Assembly (NCBI RefSeq): GCF_016862555.1
Contig: NZ_BONE01000027.1
Coordinates: forward strand, 38,608-102,607
DNA length: 64,000 nt
Reading direction: 5' to 3'
Source: Asanoa siamensis
GTDB taxonomy: Bacteria; Actinomycetota; Actinomycetes; Mycobacteriales; Micromonosporaceae
Shown here: one piece after another, positions 8,464 through 16,322 of the stretch
Layout of the letters: every line of letters begins with the position of its first letter
Numbering within the stretch: the first letter of the stretch is position 1
Position numbers and translations under genes: made by a program
The notes under the pieces: generated by a model
Database searches by the model: none
The model's input: the letters and a program-made list of their open reading frames with translations, nothing else
What the model was told of the DNA's origin: nothing

Positions 8464-9090
8464 TCAGGTGGCTGTGTCGCTCAGGTCAAGCGACGGCGGT
8501 GGGTGGGGCAGGGGATGGGCAGCCGCCGGGCGGAGGCCGTCGAAGATAATGGCCAGGTAGCGCTGCCAGAGGTCCGGCGGGGCCTCCGGGACGTAGCTCA
8601 CCACGTAGTTCGGTGCGCACATCAGCAGGATCACGTCCGCGCCCGTGATGTCCGGGCGGATTGCTTTCTGCGTGCGGGCGCGGGCCACCAGGTGGTCGAT
8701 CGTGGCGTACAGGCGGGTGCGGGTGCGGGTGACCTCCGGGCTGACGTCGCCGGCCGACTGCAGGAACGATAGATCGCGTTGCTGTCGTTGGTGGGCCGCC
8801 GCCGTCAGGAACTCGTGGAGGGCCGTGGCCGCATCGTCCGCAGTCAGCAAATCTTGGCCCACCGCGTCCAGCGCGTCCATCCGGTCGATCACGATCGCGG
8901 CCAGCAGGTCGTCCTTCGTGGCGAAGTGCCGGAACACCGTGCCCTTGCCGACCCCCGCCCGGCGGGCGATGTCGGCCACCGACGCCTCCAGGCCCCGTTC
9001 CGCGAACTCGTCGGCGGCCGCGGCCAGCAGCGCGTCCCTGTTGCGGGCGGCATCGGCGCGAAGAGGGCGCGGCGGGGTCACGCCAGTCAC
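8464..9090 (-). CDS. TetR/AcrR family transcriptional regulator
   Basis: The 208-aa product starts at a GTG. Residues 10-62 carry a TetR HTH (ASVADIARRAGVGKGTVFRHF, then ATKDDLLAAI). The C-terminal domain resembles the set of actinobacterial TetR regulators that control single oxidoreductases. It is divergent from the oxidoreductase at 9174, and two identical palindromes lie in the gap, one close to each start, so negative autoregulation and control of the oxidoreductase is the simple model. Confidence 0.88.
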   Translation of the reverse strand: MTGVTPPRPLRADAARNRDALLAAAADEFAERGLEASVADIARRAGVGKGTVFRHFATKDDLLAAIVIDRMDALDAVGQDLLTADDAATALHEFLTAAAHQRQQRDLSFLQSAGDVSPEVTRTRTRLYATIDHLVARARTQKAIRPDITGADVILLMCAPNYVVSYVPEAPPDLWQRYLAIIFDGLRPAAAHPLPHPPPSLDLSDTAT

Positions 9091-9102
9091 CGTAGCAAAG
9101 TT

Positions 9103-9114
9103 GACCGCCCGGTC
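9103..9114. promoter_or_regulatory. Operator copy 1 (GACCGCCCGGTC)
   Basis: GACCG-CC-CGGTC is a near-perfect palindrome 13 bp upstream of the TetR start. The identical 12-mer occurs again 39 bp away; arms of the form ACCG...CGGT are common in TetR operators. Confidence 0.7.
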
Positions 9115-9141
9115 CGGTTATTGCTAGCGTCCAAATAACCT

Positions 9142-9153
9142 GACCGCCCGGTC
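9142..9153. promoter_or_regulatory. Operator copy 2 (GACCGCCCGGTC)
   Basis: This second exact copy of the 12-bp palindrome lies about 20 bp upstream of the oxidoreductase ATG and close to its ribosome site AGAGGGG. Together with copy 1 it brackets the divergent promoter gap, as expected for one TetR dimer pair controlling both genes. Confidence 0.7.
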
Positions 9154-9173
9154 CGCTTAGAGGGGCAGCAGCC

Positions 9174-10130
9174 ATGAGAGCAGTCGTCGCCAATGAATAC
9201 GGCCCGCCCGAGAGCTACACCGTGGCCGACGTGGCGGTGCCCACGCCCGGGCCCGGGCAGATCCAGGTAAGAATCGCCGCCGCCTCGATCAATCCCGCCG
9301 ACGTGCGGCTGCCTAGCGGCGACTTTCGCGACACCGTCCCGCTCACGTTCCCGCACGTGCCCGGCAACGACTTCGCCGGCACGGTCACCGAGGTCGGGCC
9401 CGGGGTGACCGGCTACGGGACCGGCGACGAGATCTTCGGTCAGGCCGTGCCCCGCGCGCTGCGGGCGATGGCCGGCACCGACCGGCCGTCGCTGAGCACC
9501 GGGTCACTGGCCGAGTACGCCGTCTTCGAGGCCGACACCCCGTTCCTCGCGCACCGGCCACCCGCGCTCGACGTCGAGAGCGCCGCCGCGCTGCCGACCG
9601 TCGGCCTCACCGCTCGCGCGCTGATGGCCGTCGCCGACGTGCGGCCGGGTGAGACCGTGCTCGTCGTCGGCGCCACGGGCGGGGTCGGCACCGCCGTGCT
9701 CCCCCTGCTCGCCCGCGCCGGCGCCCGGGTCGTCGCCACCGCCACCGAGGCCGACGAGGCGATCCTGCGCGCGCTCGGTGCGAAAGAGACCATCGGGTAC
9801 GCCGAAGCCGGCTACCCCACCGACGTCGACCTGGCCCTCAACCTGACCCTGCCGAGCGACCGGCTCACCGCGGTCGCACGGGCCGTCCGCCCGGGCGGCC
9901 GGCTCCTGACCATCACGTACCCCGTACCCGAGCAGGCCTGGATCGACCGCCCCGACGTCACCCTGCGGTTCGTGCTCGACATGGACGGCGTGTACGGCGG
10001 CATGCGTGAAGTCGGCGCGCTCGACCTGCCCGCCACGATCGGCCGCCGCCACCTGCTCGCCGACGGCGCACAGGCCTGTGTGGACTTCGCCCGCCGGCAC
10101 ACCACGGGCAAGCTCGTCGTCACGATGTGA
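9174..10130 (+). CDS. NADP-dependent quinone oxidoreductase-like MDR protein
   Basis: This 318-aa protein is a zinc-independent medium-chain dehydrogenase/reductase. The N-terminal catalytic domain contains ASINPADVR and HVPGNDFAGTVTEVGPGV; the Rossmann part has VVGATGGVGTAVL near residues 163-175. The family reduces quinones or enones with NADPH. No zinc-binding cysteine set is present. It is divergent from the TetR regulator and very likely its target. The 3' end overlaps the convergent flavoprotein gene by 11 bp. Confidence 0.88.
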   Translation: MRAVVANEYGPPESYTVADVAVPTPGPGQIQVRIAAASINPADVRLPSGDFRDTVPLTFPHVPGNDFAGTVTEVGPGVTGYGTGDEIFGQAVPRALRAMAGTDRPSLSTGSLAEYAVFEADTPFLAHRPPALDVESAAALPTVGLTARALMAVADVRPGETVLVVGATGGVGTAVLPLLARAGARVVATATEADEAILRALGAKETIGYAEAGYPTDVDLALNLTLPSDRLTAVARAVRPGGRLLTITYPVPEQAWIDRPDVTLRFVLDMDGVYGGMREVGALDLPATIGRRHLLADGAQACVDFARRHTTGKLVVTM

Positions 10131-11346
10131 CGGCGGCCAGCGGCGTGTCCGGGTCGGCCAGACGGGCGGGGTCGACGACGGCGCGGGAGCGGATCATCTC
10201 CTGGATCGGCGAGACGACGTCCCACACGTTCACGTTCATGCCGGCCACGACCCGGCCCCCGGCGAGCCAGAACGCGATGAACTCCCGCTTGCCGACGTCG
10301 CCGCGGAAGACGACGCGGTCGTAGCCGTCCGGCTCCACGTAGCCTGTGTATTCCATGCCCAGGTCGTACTGGTCGGTGTAGAAGTAGGGCAACCGGTCGT
10401 AAGGCACGTCCTCGCCGAGCATCGACCGGGCCGCCGTCTGGGGCTGGTTGAGCGCGTTGGCCCAGTGTTCGACCCGGATGTGCCGGCCCAGGAACGGGTG
10501 ACGGGCGTTGGCGACGTCGCCCGCCGCGTAGACGTCCGCGGCCGACGTGCGCAGGTGCTCGTCGGTTACCACGCCGTCGTCGACCGTCAGACCCGCGTCG
10601 GACGCGAGCCCCGTGTTGGGCGTGATGCCGATGCCGACCAGCACCTCGTCGGCCCCGACGAACGACCCGTCGCCGAGTCGCCCGCCGGACACCCGCCCCG
10701 CGTGCTCCGCGATCTCGACGACCTCCACACCCAGCCGCAGGTCGACGCCGTGCGCGCGGTGCAGGTCGGCGAAGACCTGGGCCACCTCGGGCCCGAGCAC
10801 CCGCAGCAACGGCAACTCCGCGGCCTCCAGCACCGTGACCTGCGCCCCGGCCGCCTGCGCGGCCGCGGCCGCCTCCAACCCGATCCAACCCGCGCCGATC
10901 ACCACGACCCGCGCGTCGGGCCGGAACGCCTCCTTGAGCCGGTCGCTCTCCTCGACCCGCCGCAGGTAGTGCACGCCGGCCAGGTCGGCACCCGGCACCG
11001 GCAGCGGCCGCGGCGACGAACCCGTGGTCAGCAGCAGCTTCGCGTAGTCGAGCCGGGTCCCGTCGTCGAGCGTCACCGTGTGTGCGGCCGGGTCGAGCGC
11101 GGTGACCCGCGTGCCGAGCCGCAGCGTGACGTCGTGCGACGCGTACCACGATGCACTGTGGACGTAGATCTTCGACCGCTCGTGTTTGCCCTGCAGGTAG
11201 CCCTTGGACAGCGGCGGCCGCTCGTAGGGCCGCTCCCGTTCGTCGCCGATCAGCACCAGCGGCCCGCCGTAGCCCCGCGCCCGCAGGGTCTCCGCCGCCT
11301 TGGCGCCGGCCAGGCCCGCTCCGACGATCACGTACGCACTGGTCAT
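10120..11346 (-). CDS. FAD/NAD(P)-dependent ferredoxin reductase-type oxidoreductase
   Basis: The 408-aa product has an N-terminal FAD dinucleotide fold (IVGAGLAGAKAAETLRARG, residues 7-25), the PYERPPLSKGYL segment typical of putidaredoxin/rhodocoxin reductases, a second NAD(P) fold (VVVIGAGWIGLEAA near 145) and a VYAAGDVA flavin motif. It would transfer electrons from NAD(P)H to a ferredoxin or similar carrier, but no ferredoxin or P450 gene is next to it. Its start overlaps the stop of folE by 4 bp, so the two genes are co-translated. Confidence 0.88.
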   Translation of the reverse strand: MTSAYVIVGAGLAGAKAAETLRARGYGGPLVLIGDERERPYERPPLSKGYLQGKHERSKIYVHSASWYASHDVTLRLGTRVTALDPAAHTVTLDDGTRLDYAKLLLTTGSSPRPLPVPGADLAGVHYLRRVEESDRLKEAFRPDARVVVIGAGWIGLEAAAAAQAAGAQVTVLEAAELPLLRVLGPEVAQVFADLHRAHGVDLRLGVEVVEIAEHAGRVSGGRLGDGSFVGADEVLVGIGITPNTGLASDAGLTVDDGVVTDEHLRTSAADVYAAGDVANARHPFLGRHIRVEHWANALNQPQTAARSMLGEDVPYDRLPYFYTDQYDLGMEYTGYVEPDGYDRVVFRGDVGKREFIAFWLAGGRVVAGMNVNVWDVVSPIQEMIRSRAVVDPARLADPDTPLAAVTS

Positions 11347-11951
11347 GCCCGTCCTCCCGGCATGGTGAGCGCGAGGAACTCGCCGCGGGACCGGGGGTCG
11401 TCGCGCAGCGACCCCAGCAGCGTGGAGGTGATGGTCGACGAGCCCTCGGCCCGCACGCCGCGCAGTGTCATGCAGGTGTGCTCGGCCTCGATGACCACCC
11501 CGACGCCCTTCGGGTCGAGGTGGTCGCGCAGCCAGTCGGCGACCTGCTTGGTCAGCCGTTCCTGCACCTGCGGGCGGTAGGCGAAATGCTCGACGATCCG
11601 GGCGAGCTTGGACAGCCCGAGGATCCGCTGCCCCGGCAGGTAGCCGACGTGGGCGACACCGACGAACGGCAGCAGGTGGTGCTCGCAGATCGAGCGCACC
11701 GGGATGGCGCGGGCGAGCACCAACTCGTCGTAACCCTCGTCATTGGGGAACGTGGTGAGGTCGAAGGGCCGAGGGCTGAACAACTCGGCGTACGCGTTGG
11801 CCATGCGCCACGGCGTGCGCCGCATGCTCTCGCTGTCGGTGTCTATCCCGAGCGCCCGCAGGAACTCGCCGGCGGCCTGCTCGGCGGCGACGAGGTCGAT
11901 GCCGGCGCGCTCATGGGCCACTCGCTCCAGCGGCTGGACCTCGATCGACAC
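11343..11951 (-). CDS. folE: GTP cyclohydrolase I
   Basis: The 202-aa length is normal for the enzyme, which converts GTP to 7,8-dihydroneopterin triphosphate, the first step to folate and pterins. The zinc ligands are visible: C89 and H92 within ICEHHLLPF, and C160 in HTCMTLRGV. The GxLSKLARIVEHFA helix and the C-terminal SRGEFL are also present. A second folE may exist elsewhere in the genome, since this copy sits with a flavoprotein rather than with folate genes and faces a redox-type regulator. That context suggests a specialised pterin supply, which is inference. Confidence 0.93.
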   Translation of the reverse strand: MSIEVQPLERVAHERAGIDLVAAEQAAGEFLRALGIDTDSESMRRTPWRMANAYAELFSPRPFDLTTFPNDEGYDELVLARAIPVRSICEHHLLPFVGVAHVGYLPGQRILGLSKLARIVEHFAYRPQVQERLTKQVADWLRDHLDPKGVGVVIEAEHTCMTLRGVRAEGSSTITSTLLGSLRDDPRSRGEFLALTMPGGRA

Positions 11952-12055
11952 GATGACATCCTCTCCTCTATTTCACTAACCAGTCTTAGCCTTATTCAAG
12001 GATCGAGTCAACAGGTATGGGTTTCGCCAGCGAAATTTGGCGTTATCATGGACAG

Positions 12056-12754
12056 GTGAACAACACCCCCGTCGAGGCCGTCGCGGTGCTTGCCGACGCG
12101 CAGCGCCGCGGGTTGTTCGGTTTCGTGCGCCGCGTCCGCCGGCCGGTGACCCGCGAGGAGGCGGCCGCCGCCGTCGGCATCTCGGCCAAGCTGGCCGCCT
12201 TCCACCTCGACAAGCTCGTCGCGGCGGGCCTGCTGCGCGCGGGCCGCGAAGGCCCCGGCGGCCTGCCCAGGGTCGGTCGCCGGCCGAAGGTCTACGAGCT
12301 GGCCGAGGTCGACATCCGGGTCAGCATCCCGGAGCGGCGCCCCGACCTGATCGCCGAGATCCTGGTCGACGCGGTCGTCACCCAGCAGCCCGGAGAGGAC
12401 GCCCGGGCGGCGGCCCTGCGCACGGCGCGCGAGCGGGGCCGGGAGTGGGGTGCGGGTGAGCGCGCGCGCATCCGTCCGGGCCGGCTGGGCCCGGAGCGGT
12501 CGCTGACGCTGACCGAGGCGACGCTCGACCGTGCCGGGTTCGAGCCGGCCCGCACCGCGTCGGGCGAGGTGCGGCTGCGCAACTGCCCGTTCCATCAGCT
12601 CGCCGCGCGCGAGCCGGATCTGGTCTGCGGGATCAACCACGCCTACCTGGGCGGCGTCCTCGCCGGCCTCGAGGCGACCGGCGTCGACGCCGTGCTGGCG
12701 CCGCGTCCGGGGGAGTGCTGCGTCGAGCTACGCCCGGGCCCGCGCCCGGCCTAG
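12056..12754 (+). CDS. SufR-like winged-helix regulator with C-terminal cysteine cluster
   Basis: From the GTG at 12056 the product is 232 aa. An ArsR/DeoR-type winged helix spans about residues 10-80 (TREEAAAAVGISAKLAAFHLD). The C-terminal part has CPFHQLA, then PDLVC, then a GECC segment, the spacing seen in SufR-type regulators that ligate an Fe-S cluster. It is divergent from the folE operon with a 104-bp gap, so it may control pterin/flavoprotein expression in response to iron-sulfur status or nitric oxide. The regulator family is fairly clear; the signal is inferred. Confidence 0.75.
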   Translation: MNNTPVEAVAVLADAQRRGLFGFVRRVRRPVTREEAAAAVGISAKLAAFHLDKLVAAGLLRAGREGPGGLPRVGRRPKVYELAEVDIRVSIPERRPDLIAEILVDAVVTQQPGEDARAAALRTARERGREWGAGERARIRPGRLGPERSLTLTEATLDRAGFEPARTASGEVRLRNCPFHQLAAREPDLVCGINHAYLGGVLAGLEATGVDAVLAPRPGECCVELRPGPRPA

Positions 12755-13012
12755 GTGCGCCAGCGCGCCGATGACGGTGGCGTTGACCAGCGCGCCGATC
12801 ACGACCCCGACCAGCTTGAGGGTGGCCAGCAGCGAGATCGGCGCGGTCAGGATCAGCATGTAGATCGACGCGAACGAGGCGTCCGGGCGGGTGACGGTCG
12901 AGTCGATCGCGTAGTAGGCGACCGCGGCCGCCACGAGGAGCAGGTAGATCCGGCTCGGCCAGTTGTCGAACGGGAAGCGGACCCAGGCCCGCCAGGCTGG
13001 AGCGTCGGTCAT
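12728..13012 (-). CDS. Small membrane protein, three predicted helices (SCO4225-like)
   Basis: The ATG at 13012 gives 94 aa: a short polar N-terminus, then hydrophobic segments around residues 21-36 and 48-63 and a third near 65-85, ending in a basic GRARARA tail. It resembles the small uncharacterised SCO4225-type membrane proteins of actinomycetes; no function is known. Its 3' end overlaps the regulator convergently by 27 bp. Confidence 0.6.
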   Translation of the reverse strand: MTDAPAWRAWVRFPFDNWPSRIYLLLVAAAVAYYAIDSTVTRPDASFASIYMLILTAPISLLATLKLVGVVIGALVNATVIGALAHLGRARARA

Positions 13013-13382
13013 CGACGCATTCTCGCGTACGCGTGCATGTTTCACGAATGGCGACGGCGTCGCGCTCAGGAGCATCCGCTCCGGCTGCGACGCCGTGGCC
13101 TTTCCTGCACCCCCCGCAGGCTTGTGGCTCCACTCAACGCCTGCCGGTTCCGCTTGTCGCGGGATCGACGCCGCTTTCAGCCGTCCGGCTGCGGACATCG
13201 ATACGAATCGGGGGTCGGCACGACCCGAGTGTGCCGACCCCCGAAGCCTCACGCACCACGGCCAACGACGACCCGGGAGGGCGGTTGCGGCGACGAACGC
13301 TGTCCCATTCGTACGGTCAGTGCAATTCGTCCAAAAGTCGCATGGTCGTGTACGCCACACCGGCCGACGTAAGGTGACGGCT
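13013..13382. other. 370-bp gene-free gap with strong hairpins
   Basis: No credible gene is visible between the divergent small membrane protein and ricT. Two perfect inverted repeats occur: a 10-bp stem (13054-13063 with 13087-13096, ACGGCGTCGC arms) and a 13-bp stem (13209-13221 with 13231-13243, arms CGGGGGTCGGCAC). The second is strong enough to terminate or to fold an RNA but has no T-run. A small structured RNA or a ricT leader is possible. Confidence 0.5.
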
Positions 13383-14222
13383 ATGGGCATGCTGTGCGCG
13401 GTCAGTTTCAACCGTTACGGCCGCCTCTACTACCTTGATCCGGGCGGCCTGACCCCTGCGGTCGGCGACCGGGTCCTCGTGCCGACCGACGACGGCACCG
13501 AGGTGGCGGAGTGCGTCTGGGCCGCGCAGTGGGTCGACGAGGAAACGTCAGGTTTTCCGAAGCTGGCCGGCATGGCCACCGACGCCGACCTCAAGCGCGA
13601 CGAGACGCAGCGGCGACGCAAGGCCGAGGCCAAGGCGGCGGCCAAGAAGCTGATCCGCGAGCACGCGCTGCCGATGAAGGTGGTCGCGGTCGATCACGTG
13701 CTCGACGCGTCCGGCGCGAGCGCCCGCACCACGATCTACTTCACGGCGCCGCACCGGGTCGACTTCCGCTCACTCGTGCGGGACCTCGGCGCGACCCTGC
13801 ACTGCCGGGTCGAGTTGCGGCAACTCTCGGCCCGTGACTCCGCGCGGGTGCAGGGCGGCATCGGCTCGTGCGGGCGTGACCTGTGCTGCGCCACGTTCCT
13901 CACCGACTTCGAGCCGGTCACGATCCGGATGGCCAAGGACCAGGACCTGCCGCTCAACCCGCTGCGCATCTCGGGCGCCTGCGGGCGGCTGATGTGCTGC
14001 CTGAAGTACGAGCACCCGCTCTACCAGAGCTTCCAGGCCAGCGCGCCCGCGGTGGGCGCCCGGGTCAGCACCCCGGAGGGTGACGGCCGGGTGGTCGCAC
14101 ACAGCGTGCCGCGCGACTCGGTCGTGGTCCGGCTCGACGCCGACGGCTCCCGCTGCTCGTGCAGCCGGGCCAGCGTCTGCGGCCCGCGCAAGGCCCACGA
14201 CGCGCAGTACAACAGCAACTGA
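13383..14222 (+). CDS. ricT: PSP1-domain protein, RicT family
   Basis: This 279-aa protein carries the PSP1 domain and the paired cysteine motifs CGRDLCC (C163, C168, C169) and CGRLMCC (C200, C205, C206) known from RicT/YaaT, whose complex binds Fe-S clusters and affects RNA processing in Bacillus. A charged Lys/Arg-rich helix lies at residues 70-95, and a further Cys-rich tail (CSCSRASVC) at 258-266 is an addition I do not know from the Bacillus protein. In Firmicutes it sits in the tmk-holB-ricT block; here the same three genes occur with about 6.7 kb inserted between holB and ricT. Confidence 0.88.
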   Translation: MGMLCAVSFNRYGRLYYLDPGGLTPAVGDRVLVPTDDGTEVAECVWAAQWVDEETSGFPKLAGMATDADLKRDETQRRRKAEAKAAAKKLIREHALPMKVVAVDHVLDASGASARTTIYFTAPHRVDFRSLVRDLGATLHCRVELRQLSARDSARVQGGIGSCGRDLCCATFLTDFEPVTIRMAKDQDLPLNPLRISGACGRLMCCLKYEHPLYQSFQASAPAVGARVSTPEGDGRVVAHSVPRDSVVVRLDADGSRCSCSRASVCGPRKAHDAQYNSN

Positions 14223-14223
14223 C

Positions 14224-15978
14224 CTACCGGAGCACGAACGGTTGGTCGGCCGCGCGGACCGTCAGCGACTGCGCCGGCTCCAACCAGGGACGGTCGCCGG
14301 GGGCCGCCGGGTTCGGGCGCCATTCGCGGCAGATGCGGTCGATCGCCACCGGGTAGACCGTCAGTGCGCCGTCGGCCGCGACGTGCAGGCGCAGGAAGCT
14401 CTTGACGTCGTCGATGCCCTGGCCCGCGTACAACTCGTTGACGTTGACCCCGAACCGGCAGGCGATCAGCAGGTAGAGCGCGACCACCTGGGAGCCGACC
14501 AGGCCGGCCAGCGGCCCGTAGAGGGCGATCGCGATCAGCAGCGAGAACGGCCACGGCCAGTCCGGGAACGGGGTCATCAGCCACAGCCAGGTGCCGAGCA
14601 CGGCCAGCGCCACCTGGGCCAGCCCGTGTCCGCCGCCGAGGATGATGTGCCGCCAGGAGCGGCCGCCGGTCGCGGTCGGCGGCTTCGCGAAGAACGCGGC
14701 CCCGAGCAGGGTGACCACCAGGATCGCGACCAGCGGGATGCTGAAGAGCCGCAGCCCCGTCTCGTCGCGCTGCTGGGTGGCGATGCCGGCCATGGCCAGC
14801 ATCAGCATCGTCTGCAGGCCGCCGATCAGCGTGGTGAAGCCGGCGTTGCGGGTGGGCAGCCGGCCGAAGATGCCCCAGCCGAGGCGGCGCGACGTCGCCG
14901 CGTCGGGGTAGGTGGCCGCCAGCGCGTACGGCCGCGACTGGCTGGACTTGCGGGCCAGCGTGTCCGGCGGCGGCACCGGGATCTCGGTGGGTAGCTGGTG
15001 GGTCGGGTAGAGATAGGCGCCCCCGCCGCCGCAGGTGACCAACTCGCGGTCGGCGCCGCTGTAACGGGCGTAGTGGTGCAGGTCGCCGGAGAGCATCAGC
15101 CGGACCCGCGCCCCGGTCGGCGCGATGATCGTGCGGATGAAGTAGTCGACCGCGTCGTACGCCTCGGGGCTCTTCTCGATCGCCGCCTTGACCCACGACG
15201 GCTCGGGCACCGCGAGGATGATCTTGGCGTCCGGGCCGAACTGGCGGGCCGCGGCCTCGAAGTAGTTGAGCTGCGGGTCGTCGACGTACGCGCCGAACTG
15301 CTCGTCGAGCGCCAGCAGCCACCAGTCGGCCGGCAGGCGGACGGCGAAGTAGGAGCGGGACTGCTTGGTGCGCCAGCCGCCCAGCGAGGCGTCACGCTGC
15401 CGGGCGAAGAGGCGCAGGAACGCGGTCAGGCCGTCGTACCAGTCGTGGTTGCCGGGCACCGCGTAGAGCGTCGGCTGCGGCGCTCCGTCGGGCGGGCAGG
15501 GCAGCGCGGCCGTGTAGGGGCCCTTGCAGCGGTCCTCGTAGGCGGGCGCGCTCGCGGTCGGATAGACCTGGTCGCCGCCCATCACCAGCACCTGGCCGCG
15601 GGGCAGCGTCCGGCCGTCGATCTCGATCTCGGGCTGCGCGAGCAGGTAGGCGACCGAGTAGGTCGAGTTGAAGCCGTCACCGAGGTCGGCGACATAGTCG
15701 AGCCACAGCTCGCCGTCGGTGCCGGGCTCCTCGTGCACGTCGCCGGACAGGGCGTTCTGCAGCTCGCGCTTGTCGAGGTAGGCACCGAACAGGATGGCCA
15801 GCAGCGTGCGTACGCCGGTGCTCAGCAACAGCAACGGCCCGAGCCACGGGACCGCCGGGCGGGGCTTGAAGCCGAGCTCGATCGGATCCATGCTCCGCGG
15901 TCGGGGCCGCCGGGTGGGCATGGCCTCGGTCTGCGGGAGGCGCTGGACGGGGGGCGAAACGGTGGCATCATCCGTCAC
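14224..15978 (-). CDS. Membrane-anchored metallophosphoesterase
   Basis: The 584-aa product contains calcineurin-type phosphoesterase motifs in order: VADLGDG near residue 97, GGDQVYP near 135, PGNHDWYD near 174 and SGDLHHYAR near 295. An N-terminal hydrophobic segment (residues about 44-66) and four or five hydrophobic helices after residue 380 make it an integral membrane protein with the catalytic domain between them. Substrate unknown. It is convergent with ricT, only 1 bp between the stops, and is the last chromosomal protein gene before tRNA-Thr. Confidence 0.85.
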   Translation of the reverse strand: MTDDATVSPPVQRLPQTEAMPTRRPRPRSMDPIELGFKPRPAVPWLGPLLLLSTGVRTLLAILFGAYLDKRELQNALSGDVHEEPGTDGELWLDYVADLGDGFNSTYSVAYLLAQPEIEIDGRTLPRGQVLVMGGDQVYPTASAPAYEDRCKGPYTAALPCPPDGAPQPTLYAVPGNHDWYDGLTAFLRLFARQRDASLGGWRTKQSRSYFAVRLPADWWLLALDEQFGAYVDDPQLNYFEAAARQFGPDAKIILAVPEPSWVKAAIEKSPEAYDAVDYFIRTIIAPTGARVRLMLSGDLHHYARYSGADRELVTCGGGGAYLYPTHQLPTEIPVPPPDTLARKSSQSRPYALAATYPDAATSRRLGWGIFGRLPTRNAGFTTLIGGLQTMLMLAMAGIATQQRDETGLRLFSIPLVAILVVTLLGAAFFAKPPTATGGRSWRHIILGGGHGLAQVALAVLGTWLWLMTPFPDWPWPFSLLIAIALYGPLAGLVGSQVVALYLLIACRFGVNVNELYAGQGIDDVKSFLRLHVAADGALTVYPVAIDRICREWRPNPAAPGDRPWLEPAQSLTVRAADQPFVLR

Positions 15979-16090
15979 GTGCGGAGCCTAGCGGCGCCGG
16001 ACAGGCGCGGCACACCCGTCGATCGGGAGTACGACCGGTGGCGTGACACCGACAACGGTGCCGTATGCTTGGCGGGCCGCACGCCGGCAC

Positions 16091-16164
16091 GCCGCCTTAG
16101 CTCAGTCGGTCAGAGCGACGCACTCGTAATGCGTAGGTCGACGGTTCGATTCCGTCAGGCGGCT
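16091..16164 (+). tRNA. tRNA-Thr (anticodon CGT)
   Basis: A full cloverleaf folds: acceptor GCCGCCT paired with AGGCGGC, D-arm GCTC/GAGC, anticodon stem ACGCA/TGCGT around loop CTCGTAA (anticodon CGT, reads ACG), and T-arm GACGG-TTCGATT-CCGTC. The discriminator is T and CCA is not encoded. The adjacent integrase points to this gene as an integration site, and its 3' half is intact, as expected if the element brings its own copy of the 3' end. Confidence 0.95.
16140..16164. other. Probable attL within the 3' end of tRNA-Thr
   Basis: Tyrosine integrases of actinobacterial elements commonly recombine in the T-arm/acceptor end of a tRNA gene. The integrase gene ends 159 bp downstream in the usual orientation. 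The exact core cannot be set because no second copy of this T-arm sequence was found in the window. Confidence 0.55.
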
Positions 16165-16170
16165 CACGAA

Positions 16171-16206
16171 AAGGCCCTGACCAGCAGCGATGCCAGTCAG
16201 GGCCTT
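16171..16206 (+). terminator. Hairpin downstream of tRNA-Thr
   Basis: A perfect 11-bp inverted repeat (AAGGCCCTGAC and its complement) with a 14-bp loop is followed by TATGTTT. It lies 7 bp after the tRNA and would end its transcript. Confidence 0.75.
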
Positions 16207-16322
16207 ATGTTTATCTATATGGTTCTGAGTCGCCCCCTGGAAACCCCCCGAAAACGCCTGGCGGCGATCAGATTCGGGATCGCCCATCGGATTGGGGTGC
16301 CGCGGATTAGTGGCCTGACCAC

